A stretch of DNA of 64,000 nucleotides from Cochliopodium minus (taxonomy: Eukaryota > Discosea > Himatismenida > Cochliopodiidae), in contig JAMYWO010000231.1 of the NCBI GenBank assembly GCA_024220525.1, positions 1 to 64,000 on the forward strand, given 5' to 3'. Shown piece by piece: positions 23,235-37,611 of this stretch. Every line of letters starts with the position of its first letter. The first letter of the stretch is position 1. The translations under genes were made by a program, and so were the position numbers. The notes beneath the pieces were generated by a model, which was not told the origin of the DNA, searched no databases, and saw nothing but the letters and a program-made list of their open reading frames with translations.

Positions 23235-26200
23235 TCACTTTAAATTGTTTATCATTTGATTAATTAGAACCAATGCTTCACACAAGTTTTTACTCATCTT
23301 GGTGTACAAGAAAATAGGCATTTGGGTGTCAAATTGTTTGACTCCCAAGGTGGAGTAAACCCAACTCAAAACAGGGGGAGTAGTATTACCAAGGATATTA
23401 ACTTTAGGATCGAAATTAAAAATAATCTTTTTGAAATTGATTCCTTTTTTCCAAATCTCATCAGTATCAATAGATTCTACTTTAGGAACGATCACAACAG
23501 AAGGTTTGTTTGGGTTTGAAAATAAAGAATTTAGTTTTTTGACATCATTAGAAAGGATATCAATGATTTCTTTGAGATAAGCGTAGAGATCGAGTGTTGT
23601 TGAAAGAAATATGTTCTGTTGAAAGTCAGAAGTGAGCGAATACTTTAATTCCTTTTGATCTATATCAAATTCAGTGGACAGAGAAACTTTTGTGCTGATG
23701 GGAATACGAATGATATCTTCTTTGGATTTAATCTCCATTTTGTTGGTGGTAAATTGACGAAGAATCTTACATGCAGCTATTCCAACATTTATAGAGAGTT
23801 TATTTTTGAGAACAACATTCTTTGGGAGAGATTCTAAAGAAAAAGAAAAGAGATTGGATCCTATATTATTATTATTATTATTATCTTGAGGTAGGATGAT
23901 CTCATCCAATTTAGTCTCACATTCTTCTTCAAAGAGAAATTGGAATTTGTTCAACTCTACCAAAATACCAGTATTGTTGGAGATTTCAAAAGGAAAGATC
24001 AAAATCTTTATTCCTTTTTCGTCTGTGACGTGCAAATTGATTTTACCCAAGAAGTGAGCTTGTTTGAATTGTTTTTTTGGTTTTTTCTCAAAAATTTCAT
24101 ATATTTCGGGATAAGAACTAATTGAACTAGCAAGAGACTGAAGATTCTTGAACTCATCAATGTTGTTGGCTGCATATTTTTTGGATTCATCAATACTTTC
24201 CATCACTTTCTGTCCTATTGAAGAAACAGTTTGGACAGTCTTGCTTGATAAATGAATTTCAAAATCACTGAGGTTGGAGTCTATGGAGACACCCTTTTCT
24301 TCTCCCTTTTTGACACTCATTCCAAAACTTTCCAAGTGAAGCATGGCAACTTGAGAGGCATCATATTGCAACTGCCCAAATATTGAATATTCTTTTTTGT
24401 TGAAGAGATTGATTTCTTGTTTGATTGGCGAGATCTTTAATTTCCAAATATCTCCCGTTTTATCTTTTCTTTTTCCAGAAAGAGAAATAATCCCAATACT
24501 CAAATTTCCGCTCAACCTCTCCTTGAAGTTTGCTTGCAAGCCACCAAAGTGAAGATTGAACCAATACTCGACTTTTATTTTATTATTGGATTTGAATATC
24601 TTTGAGGGGATGATCGTGGTAGAATTTAAAACGTTGTTTTCTGAAAATTTGGGGTAGACTACATCACTTTCATACAACTTTCTATCGTAGACTTGGTCCA
24701 AGTTCTTTTGGAGAGATAATTTTCTTGAACCTTGATCTTTATCAGTATTGGGAAGTCCAAAACCACAAGATATGTTGTTTATGTTGAGATCCAGTTTACC
24801 GGTAGATTGAAGATCAATCAGAAAGCATATTTTTTGAAAGCTAATCTTTCCAAATACAGAGATTTTCTTTTGTTCTTTGGGTGTTTTCATTTCTTCTTTT
24901 ACTTCCACAGATTTTTTGCTGTTAGAAGCGATGTTCGGCATTCCATCAAGCCACATTTTTTTGAAGATGAAAATAGATCTCAGAGATCCAAGAGAAAATT
25001 GTGAATCGATGGATTTCACGTTAAAAAGGAGAGAAATATGCATGTTTTCTGTGTTATCGTGGTTTGAAGTATTAGGAACAAGTTTTTGGGAGATGTTGGA
25101 TTGAACAGAATGAATTGCCAATCTGAATTTAGAATCATCATCAAACCATTTGTTCTGAAGTGATAAAATGATGCTTTCCAAAGATATAGTCACATTGACC
25201 AAAGAATTCTTTCCTGTCTTGGATACAACGTTAGAAATGAATACATTTATCTGATTGATTTCAAGCTTTGAAATGAGATCTTTCGTACAAACAAGTTCCA
25301 AAGAGATTCCTTCAAGCACAAATGAAAAATAGACACGACCAATGTTGCTATCATCTTTGACTTGATCATTAACATCTAGCATTGTTGGCTTTTCCACTAC
25401 ATTGTTGGAAGGTACAGAAGTAATACCTTTCAAATCTTGGATTACTTCGAATAAAAAAATGAGACATGTTGGATTGAGTTGAATCTTTGTTTTTTTGAGG
25501 GTGAAAGAGACGATAGTCTTGCTCTTTTTCTCTTTCATTCTTGTTTGAAGAGAGGAAATTCCAGATTTGTAATAGATATCACAATGGAGAGCTGGAAAAT
25601 AAAAGATATCCAATTTCATTCCATCCCTGGAGTACAAAGTACAAGATCCTTGTTTAATGTTCAAGAAGATTCTTATAGTAATCTTTTTCCTTTCTGTTTT
25701 TGTTGTTTCGACAGTCTTTTTATTCTGTTTCTTTTCTAATAACTCTTGGGGGATCAAGTTTTTGGCTTTGAACACTTCGTTCTTTAGGTTGTTTGTAAAT
25801 ATGGCAAAAGTTGAATTCAACTCGACATCTAATCCACTTGAAGTGATTGAGATCAAAGAATCAACAACACCTTTGTCCGAGTACTGAAGAGAAAGGCTTG
25901 CATTTCCATACTTTATCACTGCATTATTTTCGAATACTTGAAGATTAACATTGGTAGTCTTTGAGCGGCCTTTACTTGGTGTTTTTCTTTCATCTAAAAA
26001 TGTGCAAGGATTGAGGCTGTTAGTGAAAGACAATCTCAACGAAGATAGTTGACTGTCTCCTTTAATTTCTGTATCATTCGCCTTAATGTGAGCAAAACCT
26101 TTCAACTTTAAACTATCAATGTTCAATCTCATTGAGGAATAATCATTCTCTGTGGTAATTTCATTATTTGATGAGAAGACAATGAACACATTGAAATTAT

Positions 26201-29200
26201 TCACTTCTAAATTCAAGGAGAGAATATTTTCTTCTGTTATTAAAGATTTTTTCACCTTTTCTTGTGTTGTTTGTTGTACTTTTGTGAAAACTTCTTTGAT
26301 TGGAGAAAAGTTTTTGTTTTGGGTTTCTATTTCTTCCAATTTTTTTTTGTAGAAGAACAAGATATCTACAATTTTGATGATTGAAAAAGGATGAAAGATA
26401 ATGGTTGGATTTTTCAGATTGATCAATAATCCTTGGAATATCTGGATAAATTGCCCCGTTTTACTTTCTTTTTTCTGATTGGGATCGAGATCTATATCGA
26501 AATCCTCCTTATTCTTCTTCTCTTTGTCTTCACCTGTTTCCAAATAAAGAGAAAACATGATCCCTGCCCAAATTGGCTTTGATTTTTGTTTCTTTTGAAC
26601 AATTTCTTCTGATTTCTTAAAGAGAGGAATATCTTTAAGCCCATGTGGTACATTTTCAGCTTCGGAGAAGATCAATTTTTCCTTTGACTTTTTTCCTTTG
26701 TTATCTATCAGGATGATCGACACATCAGTGATATTCATTGACAATTTAATCTCGCTATCTTTTTTGAGTTTAGTATGATTTGAAGCTTCGATATCCAAAA
26801 GATCAACATCCAATCTAATCTTGCTCTTGGGTGCAACAATCTCAATTTTAAATCCTTCGAATCTTACTTTGGCATAATATCTGAGATCATTATCTTGTTC
26901 ATCTTCTGTTACAATACTTTTCATGTCTACTCCTCCTTCACTACTGTCCTCAAAGAAATCGTAGTAGCTTGATTTATGTTTTTTCTTCTTCTTTTCTTTC
27001 TTTTTCTTCAATCTCTCCTCCTTTTCTTTCATTTTTTGGGAGAATTTGAGAAATTTGTCGGCAAGTATCGAAACTTGTTTCTGTATCTTTGAGATAAAAA
27101 CCAAAATGTTTCTCAACAACTCTTCCGAGATTGACTTTTCCATTTTCGAGAATGTAAGATTTAGATTAACAATTGTCAACAAAGATTCATTGAAAGAAGT
27201 ATCCTCGGTAGCATTTGAATAAAAGATCCCCATAGGCTTTTCTATTAATTCCTTTTTGATATCCATTTTTAGAAGGATCGATGGCAAAGAAAGAAAGTTA
27301 ACAGAATTTCCAAAAACCATCTTATGTTCTTTTACTTCACAAGATATGTTCGATTCACCATTGCGATTTTCTACATTGCTGTATTTGGTGTTGATTTGGA
27401 ATAGAGGGATCAAGTATTTAAAGTTTATTTCAGATACGCTTTCTGTCGATACACTGATGTTGTTAACAAAAAAGTTGAAAGATACAACCGTTCTGAGTCG
27501 AAGATGATTCGAAGATGGTTTTTTGATTTTCAAGATTTCATTGTTTTCATTGGTTATTTTCTTTTTGTTTGATTTATTCCTCTTGATGGATTCCAAAATA
27601 GATCCGCTCCATTCATCAATGAAATTTTTCACTTTTCCTGCTTTGGTTATATCAAACTTTATTTCTACTTCTTTCAAAGAAGAAAATATCTTGATCTTGT
27701 AACTTTTCTTTGCAAATGTTCTCATGGTCTCTTTAGTATCAAAGCTTTTGAGAGTAATAGAAAGGATCTCATTGTTTATTTTTTCAGAGAGAATAAACTT
27801 TTCTGACTTTTTAGATCCACTGTTGATGGAAAGTTTGATACTATTGATGGTGAAATTAGAGTTGTGGATTTCCAATTTCTTTTTTTGTTCGTTAGATACC
27901 GATTCCCTTGGAACAAGTAACTTTTTGTAGTAGCTTTCAGAAAGTAAGTTTTTAGAGAAAACTTTCTCTATGGAGAACTCTACAGATCCACTTTTGGAGA
28001 TAAAGTATGTACTAAACTTATCCAAGCTAAAAAGAGCCCCACTTATGATGATTTCGTTTTCTTTTTTGTTTTTCTTTTTCACTTCTAAAGTGCTTTGTTC
28101 ATTTGAATCAATTATCTTCTCAAACTTTTCAATTTGGGTTTGATTGATTTTCCTTTCGATCTCGTCAATAGCAACTTGGAGATCTACCACAAATTTTGTC
28201 AAGCTGTTTTCAAGGTTGATGTTGATGGTTGAAATAGACAAAGAAGGCTCAACAAAGACTTGTCCTTTGGGCTTGTATTGTATTATTTTTACAGATGGGA
28301 CAATCTTACTGATTTCCAAATAACTTTCAATGATGTTGATTCTTATTTTGTTTAGGGAGACAGAAACTTGAACAGATACAGGAGGATCATCATTATTTTT
28401 CTCCTCCTCGAAAATTATTTCGTTTTCAACTTTTGGTAAAAATATAAAAGGATTCTTTTCTGAAGTCAAATCTTCTGAATAAGAGTTTGATCCAATCAAA
28501 GTAGTGACCTTCTTGTTTTTTAGTCTGCTAGAAAGGTTCACTTGGAAGAGTTTATGAAGAAAAGAGCTACTTTTCAACAATTTTGGGAGATGAAAATCAT
28601 GAATGGCATGATTTCTTACTTGAATCTTTTCAAATTTTTCTAGGATAGCTAGAAAGTAAGAAGAAGGAGAAGAGATGTGCTCACAATTATTCAACTCTTG
28701 ATGAACATTACTCTTCTTGGTAAATATAGTTTTGTAGTAATACCTTATGATGCAAAGATCCAACCAAGCATATCTTTGTTTTCTGGCAAGTCTTCCAAGT
28801 ACTTCATGTTTGAGTGGGGCAAGATCTTCAAACAATTCAAAAGGATCCCGAATATCAAAATCTCTTTTCTTTTTGTTTCCTTGTAAATTCTTGTAGGTTT
28901 CCACTAATCTATACAAGATTGCTCCAATCAGTTGAAGCTGTTGATCTTTTTGTTTGGTAGCGAAAATTTCAACTGTATTTGCAAGTTTTTTGGCAGGTTC
29001 AAACCAATCACTCAACAATTTTGTAAAATGCAAAGGGAATGTTTGAGAGATCTTTATATCAATCGCTTCAAGTGAGATATTTCCTTTTCCAGATGAGTTT
29101 TGATAATTTCCAGTAATCTTCAACTTGTTTATCAAAATTTTAGTGAGATCAGAGCTTTTAGGTTCGAAATTAAAGTTTTTTGTGTACTCTTGCATCAAAG

Positions 29201-32200
29201 GATCACTGAAAGTAGAATCTGGAAAATGTTTAAACTCGATAGAAGAAAGTTGCAAGTCGTGTACATCAATACTTTTCAGGCTCTTTTCAAAATTGCAAAC
29301 TTGAATAAAGTCTGGTTTAGTGTCAAATATTTTCCATTCCATGTATGGATGGATTCTCATCACAAATTTTTCTATAGCGAGACTACACTGAAGATTCTTT
29401 CCAAGATCAGAGTACATCCCTATTGTGATCTGTGGAATAGAAAGACCAACAAAAAACTCTTTGACCGTCCACCTTTCATGAAAATAATTTTCTGAGATCG
29501 TATCTTTTTGTAATCCATCAAAGATTGCATCAACGGAATTAATTTCGCTTGAAAGAACTTCAACCAAGTCTGTCAAAGCTTCTATTGAATTTGGTGTAAG
29601 AGATATTCTCATCTTTGGAAGAAATCTAAAATCATACCCCACCTTCTTTTTGAGTTCATTTTCTGGAGCCTCCTTCCCTTCTTTTGCGGGCTCTTCTCTT
29701 GTTTTAGGTGAATTGGCATCGCAAAAAAAAGCATAATTTTTGTTTGCTTGCTCTCTCAGCCAACCTGTATCAGATTTAACTTGTTCGTTCATTTCAAATC
29801 TGAAATTCACTTCATGTTCATCAATATCTTCTTTACCTCTGCTCATAGAAGAAAAAGGATTGTTGATTTGAATTTCTTTCTTGCTTTTAAATTGGATGAT
29901 TGAAATATCATATAATTGATTAATTTCAGAGTCTTTTTCTGGAATGATCACTTTGAAAAGAGTTCCAATCAAGTTATCAACTTTGTATTCAGGAAATGGG
30001 ATATCGTTATCATTCCAAGAACTAGGAAAATTCTTTACTCTCTCATCGTAAATGTATCTTTTGTTGTTCTTTGTTTCTTTGTCCCCAAATTTGATGAAAT
30101 CAGATTGGTTGTTTGAATTTTCGATCCATTCATCTAATAAAAGATATAAATTAACATTTTTAAATAAAAAAATTGGATTCATTTACCAGATTCTTCAAGA
30201 ACATTCACTTTCATTCCGTATCTGACATGTGATACACAAACCCAATCACCATTGATATATTTTTGGAGATCTTTGACATCCGTAAAATCGATAAGCTTTG
30301 AATTTTCGAAAGGAGTAAACTGATTTAGCGTAACATAAGGGATGTTGGCAGTGATGTTATCATGATAAAGATGATTTATATGTTTGTTCATATGAATCTT
30401 GATATCATTCCTGATTTCTACTTGAAAAATTGATGTTCTTGTTACCAAATTGATAAGTGAACTCCCTATCTCCACTTTTACATTTACAAAACAAAGTTTG
30501 TATTGGTACCAAAGGTCTGCTATACCTGTTTTGTCTTCCTCCAATTTTATTTCTTCAATATTTTCGCCCTTATTAAAGACACTCGTCTTAGGTTTTTGGG
30601 GTACTGCTCCTCTGTGATCCATATTCAACTTTTTTTGATACTCCTTCACAATTTTACGATAGTTAAGAGCACTTTCCGCAGTATAGTTTGTATGCAATGG
30701 CTGAGGATAATCATCTTCATTGTCAAAAAGTTGAAAGAATATACTCCCAACAAAAGTTAAAATATTTAACAATGAAGTAGGAGTTAACTGTCCCCTCAAA
30801 CCTCCAAATCTCAGGTCAAACAGTTCGATATAGGATAACCCAGGAGGAGGTCCATAAATAAAGTTGAAATTAAGTTGAAATCCATCCAAATGAAGGAAAG
30901 AGTTTGAAGATAGATCAATAGCAACGGGAACAGGTAATTGATCGAATTCTTTCTCAGATAAATTGGGTACGTAGAAAAGAAAAGGAGATAAACTAAAATT
31001 TCCTACCAATCCTTTTGAAGTTCCGATCAGTTCGACAATAAGATATTTGAAAGAAGCTACCAATGATCTTTTTGAGTTATAAAGATCTATGGGAGAGGAA
31101 CATTGAGCATCACCAGTTGTTTCTACATAACAATACGCTTCAAACTCATTTTCAGGAAATTCTTTTTGTTTCTCTTTCATATATTCTGTGTCTACCATAA
31201 ATTCTGCATTTTCATACTCACTCTAACCGAGATAAATTGAATCAAAAAAAAATAATTTTGTTTAAGAAAAAAGTTAACTTGCTTCATTTTCAAGTATTCA
31301 TCCAAAGTTTTATACTGTTTATTCTTTCCAAGGTAATTATCAAGAAAACAATAGTACCACATAAGCATGAAGGGATAAAAAGTGATATTTGGTTGATGTA
31401 TCTTAATATTGACCTTTACAACATCCAAAAAAGAAGGATCATATTCATAGTAAAACATATATGTTGCATTCACAGTAAACTGCTCAGCCAACAAAAATTT
31501 GTCAGTACTATCTCCCCAATGCATTTTGGTGGTCATGTATGTTGGTAATGAGAGTCTAATAGAAAGATCTAGAGCATTCACAGTAATCGGAACTTCCATA
31601 TTTATCGCCTCATAGCTTGGAAAAGAAAGCAAAAACCCACATGTCAACTTTTTTCCTTCAAAGACAAAGTATGCTTTTTTTTTTTAAAAAATAATTTATT
31701 TAAAAAAATTGTTAAAAATTATTTTTTAAAAAATCTACTTACTGTTCTCTTCAAGATTGTTGTGTTTTTCGATAATGTTATACTGATTCAAATTTAAATA
31801 AGCAGAAAAATTATTGACCAAATGAAGATTAATTTTGTAATTCGTAGGCCAAAAGAACTCTATCGGAGATTTGTCAACCCAACTTGCTGCATACTTCATA
31901 AACTCATTGTAATTTTTTTCGTGACTTGTCCAATCATTTACAAAGTCTGTCAAAAACTTTGTATGTTCATAAAGAAACCAAACATTGGAATTTGAAATGT
32001 AAAAATCAAAATCCCACTTTGATAATTCTCCTTTTACATGAGGGTTATAGAGGTTGGCAGTTAACTAACAAAAATTATTTTTGTAAAGAATGGAGAATCA
32101 AAAAAAAAAGAAAGAAAAATTACATCAAGCTTGTCCGCTGAAAGCAACAGACTATTGTTCAAACTTGTAAATAACTTTATTTCATTTGCCTTTAAAACAA

Positions 32201-33688
32201 TTTCCATTGTGTAACCTGTTTCATCAGGAGGATAATAATAAGGAATGTCAATAATTGAGACAATGTTTTTTGATTCCATCTTGATCCAATCGAACTTTTT
32301 CTTTACTTTCCTCAAATTAGGGATTAATGAAGGCTCCTCACATTCTTCCTCATCTTCTTTTTCGAGATCTTTTCTCGCATAAACTTTTCTAGGGATGATT
32401 CTTTTGAATGGAAGCCTAATGATTGCATTTCTTTCTTGTTGCACAGACCTAACTTTCATAATAATCCTTAATGGCTGAAATGGTCTTTCCTCTCCTATTT
32501 TGGGTGATCTTAAACTTTCACGTGGAGTTAAATATTGAGGAGGAAAAAAGAGATTTTGCCAAAGAAAGCGATTGAAATCTGCCCATCCACTGTAATTAGA
32601 TATTGCGTCTGAAATGTCTATTTCACATTCACTCTTCGGACCTTTAGTTAGGTTGTAGACAGTATTTTTGCCAGATTTCTTGAAGCACTTTTCAGTTACT
32701 AGGCCAGGAACATCTTCAATATACTTTAAATAGAATTTGTTTGCTTTCAAGATGTGTTCCAACTCCAAGTTACAGTTAAAGTTTGATTCATCTCTCCAAC
32801 AGTTATAAATATTCGTGTGTCCATTCCTGTGACGATATTTGTTATCTTGAATACCAGTATGATGAGGATCAAAACTTTTGTTTTTCTGGAAAACAACTAA
32901 ATTTTATGCAATTTGAAAATAATTACTTTTATTTTTTTTTTTTTTTAAAATATATTTTTACTTTCCACCTTTTCAAATTCCATTTCTGTGATATGTGTAT
33001 AAATATCTTGATTATTGTTTGGTGCTACTTTCCCATGAACCCCAACTGATTTAGTAAATGCAAAACTGATGATATTGGGGAGATTAGGATTTCCTATCAT
33101 GAAGGCTCCTCTATTTATGGTGATATCGTATGTTGGGCAAATTTTATAGAAGGATGGCACCATATACCAATCAGCAGGTTTATGCACATATTCCAATGTT
33201 TCTTTACCTTCTTTTCTTGATTGGATTATTCTATCCAACAGAGTATAAGACCATGATCTATTGTACCATGAAAATTCAAATCCATCCAGTATTATTCCTA
33301 TTCTGCTTTTTTTGGCATTGTGATCATAATCTCTATTTTGTTCCGTTATTCTCTTTGATATTTCTGTTCTCACATCTTTCAACCACCATTTTATCATCAC
33401 AATACCATAAGTTGATTTGATTGTATAATTTAAACCAGATATAACAAGATCATGGAATACTATCGTTCCGCTCAATAAATTCAACGATATCCCTCCAAAT
33501 TTGTAATATGTTCTTGAATTTTTGGAATTGATGAAAAATGTGACGATCAATCCAAAAAATCTCGCTGAAAAATAACACAAAAAAACCAATAATGCAGCAA
33601 GAAGGCAAAGTGAGATGAAGAAAACACTAACTTCTGAGGATGGTATCTTTTTCCAATCTATAAATATATTAACAAACGATATAAGCAT
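23235..33688 (-). CDS. BLTP1-like: Bridge-like lipid transfer protein, BLTP1/Csf1/Tweek family
   Basis: These giant proteins form a hydrophobic groove that moves lipids between membranes at contact sites. Six exons join in phase: 32962-33688, 32124-32896, 31743-32064, 31279-31673, 30187-31222, 23235-30133, giving about 3383 residues. The N-terminus has a membrane anchor (VFFISLCLLAALLVFLCYFS) and then SLNLLSGTIVFHDLVIS and VMIKWWLKDV, followed by SWYNRSWSYTLLD. These match the family signature at the start of Csf1 and Tweek (ring of strands, WW motif, YNR). The rest alternates beta-rich stretches with low-complexity insertions, including a Lys run near 27000. I use the first ATG (33686-33688); the frame is open a little further upstream. 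Length is smaller than human BLTP1 (about 5000) and near that of yeast Csf1 (about 2950). Family assignment rests on the N-terminus. Confidence 0.85.
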
Positions 33689-33820
33689 CCTTAAATTCAA
33701 TTTGTTTTATTATGGATAGAGTTGATTTTTCGTCTTTCAATTTTTTTTTATTTTTTAAGCGAAATAAAAATATAAAAAAAATTGTTAATTTTACAAAATA
33801 TAACAATTCATGTATACAGA

Positions 33821-35002
33821 TCATATTAAAGCATCAATATCAAAATATCCCTCATATATTTCATATAAATAACACTGTGATTTATTCAGGATGATATTGA
33901 AGGTATTTATCCATTCTCCCTTTTTATCAGAAGAATATTCTCGTAATCTTTCAATGAGATTCTTGGCATCTTCCATAAAACATCCACTCAACAAATTTTT
34001 GATATAAATAGAAATCTGATCAATCAAATCCTTTGAAATCAATTTTTCAAATTGAGTTTCAAGCTTATTGAATTCTAATTCATTGAATCTCTTATCAAAT
34101 TTTAAGGTATAAACATGCATTTTTCTATNNNNNNNNNNNNNNNNNNNNNNNNNNNNNNNNNNNNNNNNNNNNNNNNNNNNNNNNNNNNNNNNNNNNNNNN
34201 NNNNNNNNNNNNNNNNNNNNNNNNNNNNATCAATCACATTATTCTCTTTCATATTTTCATGATCTTCTTGATTGGATAGAATCTCTATATTCTCTTGAAT
34301 ATTGAAATTTTGATTGTTTTGATTGGATAAAATTTCGAAATTCTCTTGCATATTTAAATTATGATCTTCAATCTCTTGCATATTTTCATTGTTATCTCCT
34401 TGATTGGTAGTTTCTTGGGAGATGTAAAAATCATATTCATCAGATTGGAAATTTGGAAGATTGCTATTGATTTCTTTTTGTGAGATATCATACTCTTGAA
34501 TTTCATTTTCTTTATTATCATTTGTATTTTCTTCGAGTATATCAATTCTCTTCTCAATAACCAGTTGATTATTATCATATTTACTATTTTCTTTAATTTT
34601 TGGTGAATCAATTCTTTGTGAAAGCAAATCCAACAAAATATTCTCTTCTTGATTGATTATCTTATATTTGAAGAATCCATTCTGTATATTATCTTCTTCA
34701 TCCAACAATGAAATTATTATCTTTTCACTTATATTCTTTTTGGTTTTTCTTTTCTTGGAAAATCCTTCATTTGATTTTATAAGATTTGGAAGGATCTTTC
34801 TGTTGTTATAATACTCGATATCCTCCATTTTTCTCTTCTCCAAAATTCTCCTTGAATCAAAATTCTTTTCGAGATTTTCTTTCAATCTTTCAATTGATTC
34901 ATTTGTATTATCCATTCGAGTGATTCCATTTTTTATTTTTGGTAAATTTGAAAGGATGGGCGAAGAAGATTTTTGAGGGGATGAAAAAGATTTCCTTTTC
35001 AT
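33821..35002 (-). CDS. Unknown Asn/Glu-rich low-complexity protein, interrupted by a gap
   Basis: One ORF reads through a 100-N gap and stays in frame on both sides for the stated gap length, although the true length is unknown. The N-terminus is basic and Ser-rich (MKRKSFSSPQKSSSP). The middle has imperfect repeats containing NMQEN, NIQEN and EILSNQ, and the gap lies just beyond them. The C-terminal 100 residues look helical and globular (KLETQFEKLISKDLIDQISI). I recognise no family. It diverges from the gamma-tubulin complex gene with only 75 bases between starts, so the two probably share a promoter region. Confidence 0.6.
   Translation of the reverse strand: MKRKSFSSPQKSSSPILSNLPKIKNGITRMDNTNESIERLKENLEKNFDSRRILEKRKMEDIEYYNNRKILPNLIKSNEGFSKKRKTKKNISEKIIISLLDEEDNIQNGFFKYKIINQEENILLDLLSQRIDSPKIKENSKYDNNQLVIEKRIDILEENTNDNKENEIQEYDISQKEINSNLPNFQSDEYDFYISQETTNQGDNNENMQEIEDHNLNMQENFEILSNQNNQNFNIQENIEILSNQEDHENMKENNVIDXXXXXXXXXXXXXXXXXXXXXXXXXXXXXXXXXXRKMHVYTLKFDKRFNELEFNKLETQFEKLISKDLIDQISIYIKNLLSGCFMEDAKNLIERLREYSSDKKGEWINTFNIILNKSQCYLYEIYEGYFDIDALI
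34129..34228. other. Assembly gap of 100 N
   Basis: Exactly 100 N, the conventional placeholder for a scaffold gap of unknown size. It falls next to repeated Asn/Gln/Glu codons. Confidence 0.95.
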
Positions 35003-35077
35003 TTTTTTTTTTAATTATTTTTTGAGAAACAAAAGAATAAAAGCATCAATCATAATTTTTATTTTCTAAAAAAGAAA

Positions 35078-37506
35078 ATGAAGATTATTTCAAATAGAAA
35101 TGAGGTTTCTTTGGTTTCGGATTTAATATTTTCATTATATGGCATAACATACAAAAACAATACATATTTGGAAAGCAATATGTATGCAAACAATTCATCA
35201 ATCAAATATATATTGGAAATAAGCAAGAGATGTGAAAAAATAAATTCATTCTGTAAAACTATTCAATCATCAAATTACTCTGAACCAATAATACTGGAAA
35301 GATTCAGCAGCATATTGGGAGAATATATGAAGAATCAAAGGAATAAATGGGAGAAATGGTATAATAAAAATAAAGAAGCAACAACAATAGCCTCATTGTG
35401 TATAAAATTGAAAAAGAAAGAATCAATACTCCTAACTCTAGAAAATATCTTGGATAAATATACCAATGAAAAAAATGAAACATCAAATTCCATCAAAACA
35501 TCAAAAATCCTCTCGATACTATATGAATGGTATCAAGAGAATGACATTCAGAGATCAAACAGAAAACATATGAAGCTATCAAAAAAGATTTTCTGGGAGG
35601 TATTTGGAGAATATAAAGAATCATTCTTGGACACATGGATTAAGAAAGGAAAGTTGATGGATTCAAGGAAAGAATTTTTTATAGTGAAAAACAATAGGCA
35701 AAGAAAAAACGAAAGCACAAATAAATTTGCTGAATCATTCGAAATGTCAATTAGAAATTCATCCAAAATGGAATTATTGAATTCTTTTTGTGAGATAAAC
35801 GAGCAAGATGAAAGAGAATATGAGATAACATGGGAGGGAGTATACATATTGAAAGGATTAGATCAACAAAAACAACATCTTCATTGCCCATCCTTCTTGC
35901 TTCATTTGTCGGATCATATTTTGTCAATTGGAAAATCACAAAAGTTTATCTTCAAGATTGATCCTTTTGAGTTGGTAGAAAAAAGAATAGATGAAAAGCA
36001 AATTCAACTCAAAATTGAAAATAATTTAAATTTAAACAAAGATAAATCCATATTGCAGTTTAACGAAAACAATTCTCTTCTTGAATCCTCTGGGGCTCCT
36101 TTTTCCAATTTCTTTAAAAAACAAATCACTCTACTAGAAAACAAACATCCCAAAATCAAAGAAAGTGTATCAATAGAGAAAGAGGAATGTGAGAATAAAC
36201 AAGTTTTTGATTTAGAAAAAGAAATTTCGATTGAAAATATTTTCAGAGAGATCAAAAGAGATTATTTTTCTGTCTGCTCTGGATGTATCAAAATTTTTGT
36301 TGAAAATACTTCTTTCTTTAAACACTACAACACTGTGGACTCTATTTACCTACTACACTCTAGGGAGTCAAAAAATTTTAATCTTTTTTATTCCATCCAA
36401 TCTTTTGTTGAAAAACTATTCCAATTGGTAAAATGAGTCTTTAAAACAAATTTGATCTGAAATTTATATTAAATATCTTATTTTAGGTTGAAGAAAGCGG
36501 AAACAGTAAAGAGGAAGACATAGAAAAAAGAGAAAAAACATTGATGATAGAGTCTGTAATTGATTTGTTCAAAAGCACCATCAACGAAAATAGTTTTTAT
36601 GGAAGCCAAAACTTTTCGGTGAATCTAGGAACAGAAGAATTTGTAATCATGGAAGAAAACGATCTGGAAAATGATAATAAACCCACTTTGATAAGATTCT
36701 CCAAACCCAAACTTTTTTCTAAAATTTTGAAAGAAATTGAAATCAACTACACTTTAGATTGGCCTCTTAATGTTTTGTTAGACAGTGTCTTTTTTAAGAA
36801 GTACAACACCGTTTTCAGGTTCATTTTGGCTTTGAAGAGGTCCAAGTTTTGTTTGCAGAGCCGCCTCTTTTCGTTGAAGATTCTAGGAAACCAACATTTA
36901 CACCAAATCCTCAAGAAAACTGAAAAACACTTTATTTTTGTTCGTCTTTCTCTCTTCCAATTCATAAACAGTTTGCACAGCTACGTCATGGAAATGGTGA
37001 TTTCTTTGGAAAGAAAAATTAGCAAAGAAGATATTTTCTCCAAATGTGAAGATTTCTCTCACTTTAAGCTTTTAGTCACTTCCAAAATCCAAATTTTAAT
37101 TGATCATTGCTTCTTGAGTGAAAACGCATCAGTGATTGCCAACAATTTTTCTTTAATTTTCTCTTTGTGTGAAGAATACAAGAATTTGTTTCATGATTTT
37201 CAATCTCAATGTTGTTTTTTAGACGAAAAAAGTTCTAATGAGGGTGTTGTAACTTATTGCAATTTTTTCTCTCAAAAACTCTCAAAGATCATCTACTCTT
37301 TCCAACAAACTAACACTCTCATTCTCTCCATTTTAAAACAATTATCTTCCCAAAATATTAGAAACAGAAAAACTTTCAAACAATCAAACCCATGTAATTT
37401 TTTTTCTTTATTTTTTTATTTTTTTATTTTTCTTTCTTTAAAATGATAATTAGATGCACATCTCCATAACATTTTGAACTTTAACAATTATTACAAAGAA
37501 AATTAA
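35078..37506 (+). CDS. Gamma-tubulin complex component (Spc97/Spc98 family, GCP)
   Basis: GCP proteins assemble with gamma-tubulin into the ring that nucleates microtubules. Three exons join in phase: 35078-36427, 36487-37393, 37454-37506, giving 769 residues. The first GRIP region contains FLDTWIKKGKLMDSRKEFFI, matching the GCP pattern W...G...D...EFFI, then CPSFLLHLSDHILSIGKSQ. The second has the hallmark YTLDWPLNVLLDSVFFKKYN and FRFILALKRSKF, then RLSLFQFINSLHSYVMEMV and a helix region before LHNILNFNNYYKEN at the end. The end resembles the LDFN.YY terminus of the family and appears only after splicing the last intron. Length fits a GCP4/GCP5-size protein; which paralog it is I cannot tell. 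Confidence 0.88.
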
Positions 37507-37611
37507 AAACAAAAATTAAATTGTAAAACTTTTTTTTTCTACTTTTAAACAATCATCCATACATCAATGCTCAACATTATCCCAAAAATTTTCTTTTCAA
37601 AAAATAAATAA

